A DNA stretch of 24,446 nt from DASPWW01 sp050697195 (GTDB lineage: Bacteria > Actinomycetota > Thermoleophilia > Solirubrobacterales > 70-9), in assembly GCA_050697195.1 (NCBI GenBank), contig JBOGZL010000092.1, forward strand, positions 1-24,446. Direction: 5' to 3'. A program made the position numbers and the translations under genes. Position 1 is the first letter of the stretch; each line of letters opens with the position of its first letter. The notes beneath the pieces were generated by a model. It made no database searches. It was not told the origin of the DNA and saw nothing but the letters and a program-made list of their open reading frames with translations. Below are positions 8,099 to 14,534 of the stretch, in pieces.

Positions 8099-9907
8099 CT
8101 ATGGGTGGGTCACGCGCAGGACCCGGTCCGCCGGGACCGCACCGAGGCGCTGGACCTCACCGTTTGGCCAGCTCACCTTCACGGAGGCGGAGTCGGCCGC
8201 CCCGAGCCCGAAGTACAGGCGGTAGTGCCCCTGGGAGAGGTGCGAGCCGTCGTTCTGTCCCACCCACTGGGTCTGCGTGCGCCCCGCCGCCGTCGCGCTC
8301 ACCTTCGCGCCGATCGCCTCGCGATTCGCGGGCGGGCCGCTCAGCTCGACCTCGAGCCAGCGGCCGACCGGGCCGACGTTCTCGAGCAGGCTGAGCGAGG
8401 TCTGCTTGCCGGCGCCCTCCGTGCGGACGGCGAGGGCGGCGTCCCGGGAGCCGTCCGAGTCGAAGTCGAACCACGCCGCGACCGCCCTCAGCGCCGGCCC
8501 GCCCGGAAGCGCGAGCCCGGTGTGGGTGAAGCGACGATCCGCGCCCTGCCTGAACAGCCCGCCGGGGACGAGGTGGAGGTCGGAGAGGCCGTCGTTGTCG
8601 TAGTCGACCCAGTTCGCGGTCAGGGCGCGGGAGGGCAGCCCGACGGATTTCGGCTTCTCGGCGTGCAGTCGCCCGTTGCGGTTCACGAGCAGTGTGCTGC
8701 CCGAGCGCGCGGCCGCGAACAGGTCAGGGTCGCCGTCGTTGTCGTAGTCGGCGACCGCGAGCTTCTGGGCGTTGGAGGCGTGGCGCCCGCGGAATGTCTG
8801 GGCGCTCTCCCACTCCCCCTTGCGGCGGCGGTAGACGACGAAGCGCTTCTTTCGCGCCGCGACCAGCTCCTCGCCGCCGCGATCGTCGACGTCGAGCCAT
8901 TCGAACGCGGTCCCGCGCACGTTCGCCCGCCGGAGGCCCCCCGAGACGCTCTTGAAGCTCCCGCTCGGGCGCTGCCGGAACAGCCTCGGAGGATCGCCGA
9001 AGCAGTCCGCGAACACGTCGAGGCGGCCGTCGCGGTTGTAGTCGACCGCGGCGGCGGCGCGCCCGCGGCAGGTCCCCTTGCGGATCCCGGTCCCCGAGAT
9101 CGCGTCCCGGAAGCCGGAGTCGCCGCCGAGCAGGAGCTCGTCCTGGACCACTCCCTTGTAGTCCTCGATGTTCCCCGACACGCCGCCCCGGGTGACGAAG
9201 ACGTCGAGACGACCGTCGCGGTTGTAGTCCGCCCATGCCATCGCGTGCCGATCGCGCTGGTAGAGCGTGAACTGGCGCGAGGCGGGGCTCACGGCGCGGC
9301 GCCCGGCGAACACGTCGGAGGGAGAGAGCGGGGGATCGATCGAGACCTCCAGCGGGAGGCCGGTGCTCCGGGGCTTCAGGCGCACGGTCGCGTCCCCGCT
9401 CAAGGAGAAGCGGGCCACCGTCCGCGGCGGATGCGCGGCGGTGTCCGTGGTCAGCGCGACCTGCGCCCCGGTCGCCTGTTCGAGCGTGGTCTGAGCGAGG
9501 AACCGCAGCTCCCCGCTCGCCGGCTGGCCGCCCACCGTGCGGAGCGTGATCCCCGCGTGGCGGTAGATGTAGAGCCCCGCTGCCCCGGTCTGCGGCAGGT
9601 TGGGATCGTCCTCCCAGCCGGGGAAGGCCGGCGTCTGGTTCAGCCCCGCGGCGGTGAGCCGGTCCTCGAACGCCCCGCTCCCGTCGTTCGCGAGCAGGAG
9701 CTGCGTCGAGAGGTGATTCGTCGTGAACACGTCGAGATCGCCGTCGCCCTCGTAGTCGACCACCCCGAGGTCGTCGAGGGTGAAGGCCCGCTCCGGGAAC
9801 TCGCGCGGCTCGAACCAGCCGTCGCCCTGGGCGCCGGCGGATCCCGCTGGCGACATCGCACAGGCCACGCACGCGGCCGCCGCCGCCACTGCCCCCGCCA
9901 CTCTCAT
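8099..9907 (-). CDS. Secreted FG-GAP/VCBS repeat protein with C-terminal ASPIC/UnbV domain
   Basis: Exported 602-residue protein. An Ala-rich signal peptide ends near residue 26 (S-A-G-A-Q-G). The mature part has seven Ca-binding-type repeats, of which D-Y-N-R-D-G-R-L-D-V-F and D-Y-D-N-D-G-D-P-D-L-F are clear and one (D-V-D-D-R-G-G) is degenerate; seven repeats suit a seven-bladed propeller. The last 70 or so residues form an ASPIC/UnbV domain (G-A-K-V, then T-Q-W-V-G, G-H-Y-R-L-Y-F-G-L-G, and a final V-x-V-x-W-P-N-G). The domain pair recalls the CRTAC1-like architecture. It is a paralog of the gene at 11719-13566. It follows a glycosyltransferase by 23 bp. Likely an extracellular adhesion, scaffold or glycan-binding protein; function is inferred from architecture only. 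Confidence 0.88.
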   Translation of the reverse strand: MRVAGAVAAAAACVACAMSPAGSAGAQGDGWFEPREFPERAFTLDDLGVVDYEGDGDLDVFTTNHLSTQLLLANDGSGAFEDRLTAAGLNQTPAFPGWEDDPNLPQTGAAGLYIYRHAGITLRTVGGQPASGELRFLAQTTLEQATGAQVALTTDTAAHPPRTVARFSLSGDATVRLKPRSTGLPLEVSIDPPLSPSDVFAGRRAVSPASRQFTLYQRDRHAMAWADYNRDGRLDVFVTRGGVSGNIEDYKGVVQDELLLGGDSGFRDAISGTGIRKGTCRGRAAAAVDYNRDGRLDVFADCFGDPPRLFRQRPSGSFKSVSGGLRRANVRGTAFEWLDVDDRGGEELVAARKKRFVVYRRRKGEWESAQTFRGRHASNAQKLAVADYDNDGDPDLFAAARSGSTLLVNRNGRLHAEKPKSVGLPSRALTANWVDYDNDGLSDLHLVPGGLFRQGADRRFTHTGLALPGGPALRAVAAWFDFDSDGSRDAALAVRTEGAGKQTSLSLLENVGPVGRWLEVELSGPPANREAIGAKVSATAAGRTQTQWVGQNDGSHLSQGHYRLYFGLGAADSASVKVSWPNGEVQRLGAVPADRVLRVTHP

Positions 9908-9930
9908 CCCGGGCTCAGCCTACCTTCCGG

Positions 9931-10842
9931 TCACTCCGCCCACCGGAACGGGCCGTCGATGGTCGGGGTGAGGGGAAGCTTGCCCGCCAGCCACCGGTAG
10001 CGCTCCGATCCCGGGTCGAGCGGCGGGCGCAGCTCGTCGAGGAACCCGGGCAGGTGCCCCCAGCGGTGGTAGTGGACGTGGACGAGGTCATCGAGGTCGA
10101 GATCGCGCACGCCGGCCGGGAGCAGCCTGCGCTTGGGAAGCGGGTAGTTGTATTCCTCGGGAAGGATTCGAACTCGATCGTGGATGTCGGCGATCACGCC
10201 CGACCACGCGACCTGCTCCATCAGAACCGGCTTCTTGAAAACACAGCCCGCCTCGAAGAGTCGCACCAGCGCCTCCTCCCACGCACCGAACAGCCCCGCC
10301 TCCCGGCGGGCCGCCACGAGGCCGGTGTTCCAGTACGCGCGCACCCGGGCGCGATCGACGGTCGTGGTCACGAACGGCCACGAGCGCACCCCGAGCGCGT
10401 CGTACACCCGCTGCCAGAACGGCTCGTTCGGGTCCCCCGGCCCGGTCGATCCCGCGGTGCGGCTGTTGCCGACCGGCTTCGCCGCCGCGAGCCACCCGTC
10501 CTCCACGAGCGCGCGCGGCTCGTCCAGGAACACGGTGTCGCTGTCCACGAACACGAGCACGTCGTGGTCGAGCTCGCGCTCGGCCCACGCCGAGACGTAG
10601 ACCTTGTTGAGCACGGGCGGGTCGCGGTAGGGAGTCTCCATCCGCATCTCGACCGGAGCGACGTCGAGCGACCGAAGCCGCTCGAGCGTCTGCGCGCTCG
10701 GCGAGTCCTCGGGGGCGGTGAACGCGTACACGGCGGCGCCCGCGAGCGCCCCGCCCCAGTCGCGCACCGACTCCGCGAACAGCACGCTCTGCGACTCGAG
10801 CTTGCCGCGCGCGACCCGGATCAGGAACGCGATCTCGCTCAA
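9931..10842 (-). CDS. Putative glycosyltransferase, GT-A-like with DxD motif
   Basis: Predicted 303-residue nucleotide-sugar transferase. The sequence L-V-F-V-D100-S-D102-T-V-F is a classic metal-binding DxD at the end of a hydrophobic strand, preceded by a segment rich in short strands as in GT-A folds. Near the C-terminus, a H-V-H-Y-H-R-W segment could supply further metal or donor contacts. The start is proposed as TTG at 10842, one nt after the sulfotransferase stop, because upstream frame runs only through that gene and reads as Ser/Arg-rich noise. GTG codons slightly further in are alternatives. It is co-oriented and tightly packed with a sulfotransferase and FG-GAP/ASPIC genes. I am moderately sure of the glycosyltransferase call, and less sure of family or substrate. 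Confidence 0.7.
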   Translation of the reverse strand: MSEIAFLIRVARGKLESQSVLFAESVRDWGGALAGAAVYAFTAPEDSPSAQTLERLRSLDVAPVEMRMETPYRDPPVLNKVYVSAWAERELDHDVLVFVDSDTVFLDEPRALVEDGWLAAAKPVGNSRTAGSTGPGDPNEPFWQRVYDALGVRSWPFVTTTVDRARVRAYWNTGLVAARREAGLFGAWEEALVRLFEAGCVFKKPVLMEQVAWSGVIADIHDRVRILPEEYNYPLPKRRLLPAGVRDLDLDDLVHVHYHRWGHLPGFLDELRPPLDPGSERYRWLAGKLPLTPTIDGPFRWAE

Positions 10843-10843
10843 G

Positions 10844-11686
10844 TCAGAGATGGCTGAAGTTCGGCCACACGGAGAGGTCGATCTCGGGGCAAAGCCGGGC
10901 GAGCTGGCGGACGTCGTCGGCCAGCCTGGTGACGAGCTCGGCGTGCATGCGCTCGGGAAGCGGGGGCTTGTCGCGCGGGGAGCGCTCGCGAACGAGCTGG
11001 TTCGGCAGCTCGTCGAACGGCTCCAGGCCGAGGAACGCGCACGTGGCCCGCAGCTGTCCGCCGGGATCACCGAGGCAGCGCTCGAACTGCAACACCAGGA
11101 CCCGCTCGCGCGGGTAGAGCTCGAACAGCCGCTTCAGCTCGGCGTGGTAGAAGCTCCGCCACAGGGCGTCGGTGATCTCGATCATCCGCAGCGGGCGTTC
11201 GGTCTCCTCGGCGAGCCGCACCATCCGCGCGGCGCCGGATCGGTAGCGCTCGATCGGATCGCGCAGGATGACGAGGATCCGCGCGTCGGGTGCCGCCTCC
11301 GCGAGCAGGGGAAGCGACCAGTAGTCGTGCATGTATCGCGGCGTCCACTCGCCGCTGATCGACCCGGCCGGGCGCGGGAAGAGGCTGTGGTAGCGGCGCG
11401 CGAAGTCCGCCGGGACCTCGCCGTTCCAGAACCGGTTGAAGTAATGCAGCTCCTTTCGCTGGCCCTTCACCCGCACGACCTCGGGGTGGGCCTCGATCGC
11501 GCGGTACCACCAGCTCGTCCCGGAGCGCTGCGCCCCTACCCCGACGAAGTCCGGAGGTCCCGTCCGCCACCCCTCGGGGCACTCCGGGACCTCGATCGGC
11601 TGCGCCCAGCGTGGGGTGCGACCCCGTGGGGGGGCGTCTCCAGGCTCCTTGGAGCGCTCTCGTAGCGCCCTGACTCTGCGGATCAT
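10844..11686 (-). CDS. Sulfotransferase, Sulfotransfer_1-like
   Basis: Predicted 280-residue PAPS-dependent sulfotransferase. The 5'-PSB loop is G51-A-Q-R-S-G-T-S58 followed by W-W; K-E-L-H-Y-F lies near 78-83. The 3'-phosphate site is I-L-R142-D-P-I-E-R-Y-R-S150-G. This pattern (K-E-x-H-Y-F, then R-D-P) is that of the heparan-sulfate/NodH-like sulfotransferase group rather than the E-T-H-F/W-G-D-F group found in four other genes here. ATG at 11686 is chosen; a GTG directly before it is also possible. The frame opens further upstream, but that part is a shadow of the FG-GAP/ASPIC gene. It lies 32 bp after that gene and 1 nt before the glycosyltransferase, so sulfation of a sugar-bearing surface product is a sensible inference. 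Confidence 0.87.
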   Translation of the reverse strand: MIRRVRALRERSKEPGDAPPRGRTPRWAQPIEVPECPEGWRTGPPDFVGVGAQRSGTSWWYRAIEAHPEVVRVKGQRKELHYFNRFWNGEVPADFARRYHSLFPRPAGSISGEWTPRYMHDYWSLPLLAEAAPDARILVILRDPIERYRSGAARMVRLAEETERPLRMIEITDALWRSFYHAELKRLFELYPRERVLVLQFERCLGDPGGQLRATCAFLGLEPFDELPNQLVRERSPRDKPPLPERMHAELVTRLADDVRQLARLCPEIDLSVWPNFSHL

Positions 11687-11718
11687 CACTGATGCCTCGC
11701 GGCGGGATGTGCGTGCCG

Positions 11719-13566
11719 TCAGCCGGACTTGCGGTCGTCGAAGCGTACGTGCACGAGGCGGTCGGCGTTGACGTCCTCGAGCTTCGAGGACGCTCCGTCC
11801 GGCCACCGCACATTGACCGCACGCGCCTCGCCTGAGTCCCCGAGACCGAAGTAGAGGCGGTAGTGGCCCTGCGAGTAGCGCGAGTCGTCGCTCTGCCCCA
11901 CCCACTGAGTCTGGGCACGCTCCTCGGTCCTAACCCGAACCCGCGCGGCCGCGGCCGGATAGGCGCCGTCGGGCCCGGTCAGCTCGAGCGCGAGCCAGTG
12001 GTTTTCGTGGTCGCCGTTCTCGAGCACAGACGCGCTCCATCCCCGGCTGTCCGCACGCGCCAGCAGCAGATCCCGGGCCCCGTCGGCGTTGAAGTCGAAC
12101 CAGGTCGCGAGCGCATCGAGGGTCCCCGCGGGTGAGGAGGCGAGCCCGGTGCGCTTGAACCGGCCGCCGCTCGTGCGGCGGAAGATCCCCTGCGGAGCCG
12201 CGTACAGGTCGGCCCGCCCGTCGTTGTCGTAGTCGACCCAGCTCGCGGCGAAGCTGTGGAGCTTCGGGAGCCCGAGGCGGCCGGGGCTTCGCGCCCGCAG
12301 GTGCCCGTCGCGGTTGACCACCAGCTTGTTGCCGGTCGGCGAGGCCGCGAACAGGTCGGGGTCGCCGTCGGAGTCGTAGTCGGCGACCGCCACCCTGCCG
12401 GGGGCCTCACCCCCCGTCTGGAATGCGTCCCGCTTCGACCACCTGCCCTTGCGGGAGCGCTTGTAGACCACGAGCCGGTGGTTGCGCGACGCGATCAGCT
12501 CGTCGCGCCCGTTCCCGTTCACGTCGAGCCACCGGAAGTGGTCGCCGCCGATCTCGGCCCGGGCGAGGGCACCCGAGCGGTTCGTGAACGTCCCGTCCTC
12601 GTTCTGCCGGTAGAGCGCCGGAGTCGCCGCCTGGCAACCCCAGAAGAGGTCGAGGAGCCCGTCGCGGTTGAAGTCGACCGGCGATGTCTCGCGCGCCCGG
12701 CAGGCGCCCTTGAGGAGGCTCGAGGCGCCGATCGCGTCGTGAAACGTCGATCCGTCCCCGAGCATCAGCTCGTCGGTGATCAATCCGCCGAACTCACCCA
12801 CGCGCCGCTTGAGCCCACCGCGCACGATGAAGACGTCCATCCGGCCGTCGCGGTTGTAGTCCGCCCACGCCATCCCGTGGCGATCCCGGAGCTGGAGGGT
12901 GAACCGGTGCGCCGGCGGGCGGACCCCGAAGGCGCCGACGAAGATCGCCGCCAGCGGGTGGGCCTGCTCGATGTCGACCTCGATCGGCGCCGCCATCTGC
13001 TCGGGCTCGAGCTCGATCAGGGCGTCCCCCTGGGAGGTGAAGTTGACGACATGCCGCGCGGGGCTCTGGCTCGTGTCGAAGTCCTTCGACACGTCGGCGC
13101 CCTCGTCGCGGTTGACCTCGACCGGGAACAGGAACTCGATCCTTCCGCTCACCTCCTCGCCGGGATCGGCCTCCACCACCACCCGCAGGGCGCCCTCCGC
13201 CGCGTCGTTTCCCGGCGTCCTGAACACGTAGACGCCGTCCTCGCCCATCGGGGGAGCGAGCGGGATCTCGAGGCCGGGGAAGTCCGGTGACTGGTCGAGG
13301 TCCACCGCCGACAGCCGATCCTCGAACACGCCACCCCCCTGGTTGGCGAGCAGCACCTCGCGGTCGTTGTGGTTGGTGGTGAACACGTCGAGGTCGCTGT
13401 CGCGGTCAAAGTCGACCACGCCGAGGTCGAAGATGAGCCGCGTCGCGATGTCGATCTCGCGCGGCTCGAAGTTCGCCTCGCCCTGCGCGCTCGCCGCCGA
13501 GGCGGTCCAAGCTCCCAGTCCGACCGCCGCGCACGCCGCCATCGCTGCAGCTCCCGCCCTGCGCAC
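11719..13566 (-). CDS. Secreted FG-GAP/VCBS repeat protein with C-terminal ASPIC/UnbV domain
   Basis: Paralog of the protein at 8099-9907. Seven D-x-[DN]-x-[DN]-G-type repeats are visible, among them D-F-D-R-D-S-D-L-D-V-F, D-Y-N-R-D-G-R-M-D-V-F, D-V-N-G-N-G-R-D-E-L and D-Y-D-S-D-G-D-P-D-L-F. A C-terminal ASPIC/UnbV domain has T-Q-W-V-G-Q and G-H-Y-R-L-Y-F-G-L-G. I place the start at GTG 13566 (615 residues): the signal peptide then begins M-R-R-A-G-A and aligns without gaps to the M-R-V-A-G-A start of the paralog, and both continue to A-Q-G then F-E-P-R-E. The ATG at 13602 would add 12 Ala/Gly/Cys-rich residues before the positive n-region. First gene of the five-gene minus-strand run. Extracellular binding or scaffolding is the likely role. 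Confidence 0.88.
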   Translation of the reverse strand: MRRAGAAAMAACAAVGLGAWTASAASAQGEANFEPREIDIATRLIFDLGVVDFDRDSDLDVFTTNHNDREVLLANQGGGVFEDRLSAVDLDQSPDFPGLEIPLAPPMGEDGVYVFRTPGNDAAEGALRVVVEADPGEEVSGRIEFLFPVEVNRDEGADVSKDFDTSQSPARHVVNFTSQGDALIELEPEQMAAPIEVDIEQAHPLAAIFVGAFGVRPPAHRFTLQLRDRHGMAWADYNRDGRMDVFIVRGGLKRRVGEFGGLITDELMLGDGSTFHDAIGASSLLKGACRARETSPVDFNRDGLLDLFWGCQAATPALYRQNEDGTFTNRSGALARAEIGGDHFRWLDVNGNGRDELIASRNHRLVVYKRSRKGRWSKRDAFQTGGEAPGRVAVADYDSDGDPDLFAASPTGNKLVVNRDGHLRARSPGRLGLPKLHSFAASWVDYDNDGRADLYAAPQGIFRRTSGGRFKRTGLASSPAGTLDALATWFDFNADGARDLLLARADSRGWSASVLENGDHENHWLALELTGPDGAYPAAAARVRVRTEERAQTQWVGQSDDSRYSQGHYRLYFGLGDSGEARAVNVRWPDGASSKLEDVNADRLVHVRFDDRKSG

Positions 13567-13616
13567 CGCTGCAACGTTAGCGCCGCAGGCGCCAGCAGCC
13601 ATGGCAGTATTGGCGG
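13567..13616. promoter_or_regulatory. Divergent promoter region, probably leaderless
   Basis: Only 50 bp separate the FG-GAP/ASPIC start (13566, minus) and the sulfotransferase start (13617, plus). On the minus strand a TAACGT hexamer (13574-13579) lies 7 nt before the GTG, the spacing expected for a leaderless transcript. On the plus strand the sequence CAGTAT lies 6 nt before the GTG. No convincing -35 box was seen for either, so the exact elements are uncertain, but both transcription units must start here or inside the neighbouring gene. Confidence 0.45.
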
Positions 13617-14534
13617 GTGCGGATCTTCAGTCGCCTGCGCGGCGCGGGGCGGACGGCCGGCCCCCCGGCTCCGTTCATCGTCGGCGTGGCCCGCTCTGGC
13701 ACCACGCTCCTGCGGCTGATGCTCGACGCGCACCCCGAGCTGGCGATCCCTCCCGAGACCCACTTCATCCCCAAGGTCGTGAAGGCCTGCGACGAGCCCG
13801 GCGACCCCCACGAGCGCGTGCTCGAGCTCCTCACCACCCACCGGCGGTGGCCCGACTACGGGCTCGACCCGGCGGAGCTGCGCGACCGGCTCGATCGGAT
13901 CGATCCGCTGAGCGCGGGTGACGCGCTGCGAGCGTTCTACGGCCTGTACGCCGACAAGCAGGGAAAGCCGCGCTGGGGCGACAAGTCGCCGTCCTACGTC
14001 CGCAGGATGCGCCGGGTGGAGTCGGCGCTGCCGGAGGCGCATTTCATCCACCTGGTCCGAGACGGTCGCGATGTCGCCCTGTCACAGGTGGAAGTGGACT
14101 TCGGGGCCGATGCCATCGAGGACGCGGCCCGCGACTGGGTCGAGGGAATCGGGAAGGCGCGGCGCCAGTCGCGACGCGTCCGGCGCTACATCGAGCTCCG
14201 CTACGAGGATTTGGTCGCCGATCCCGAGCCAGCGCTTCGGCGCGTGTGCGAGTTCGTCGAGCTTCCGTGGGACGCCGCAATGCTCGACTACCACGAGGGT
14301 GCCTCGGATCGAATGGCCGAGGTGACGCGCGACTTCGAGCGCGGCGGCGGGCCGGCGATCCCCGCCTCGGTGCGAGCGGACCGCCACACCCGTGTCGCCG
14401 AGCCGCCGCAGCGCGCACGCGCCGGTCGGTGGCGGACCGACATGTCCCCCTCCGACCAGGCGGCCTTCGGGCGCGTGGCCGGCGAGCTGCTCGCGGAGCT
14501 TGGGTACGAGGTCGGGGAGCCGGCGCGGAGGTGA
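13617..14534 (+). CDS. Sulfotransferase, Sulfotransfer_3-like, coupled to purL
   Basis: Single-domain relative of the tandem sulfotransferases, 305 residues. The 5'-PSB loop is A25-R-S-G-T-T30 after F-I-V-G-V. E-T-H-F, R-W-G-D-K-S-P, H-L-V-R-D-G-R-D-V-A-L-S and R-Y-E-D-L motifs follow in the same order and spacing. W-G-D-F is replaced by W-P-D-Y, the one clear departure from the other copies. The GTG start at 13617 gives a short basic N-terminus before the first strand. The stop (14532-14534) overlaps the GTG start of purL, so the two proteins should be translated from one message. It is transcribed away from the FG-GAP/ASPIC operon. PAPS-dependent activity is well supported by motifs; the acceptor is unknown. 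Confidence 0.87.
   Translation: MRIFSRLRGAGRTAGPPAPFIVGVARSGTTLLRLMLDAHPELAIPPETHFIPKVVKACDEPGDPHERVLELLTTHRRWPDYGLDPAELRDRLDRIDPLSAGDALRAFYGLYADKQGKPRWGDKSPSYVRRMRRVESALPEAHFIHLVRDGRDVALSQVEVDFGADAIEDAARDWVEGIGKARRQSRRVRRYIELRYEDLVADPEPALRRVCEFVELPWDAAMLDYHEGASDRMAEVTRDFERGGGPAIPASVRADRHTRVAEPPQRARAGRWRTDMSPSDQAAFGRVAGELLAELGYEVGEPARR

Noticed and set aside
8105..10000. A 631-codon plus-strand frame opposite the FG-GAP/ASPIC gene
   Set aside because: Same GC-driven shadow effect; composition is repetitive and no family is recognisable.
10843..11070. ATG start at 11070 for the DxD glycosyltransferase
   Set aside because: It would overlap the sulfotransferase by more than 200 bases with Ser/Pro/Arg-rich sequence; TTG 10842 fits the gene boundary.
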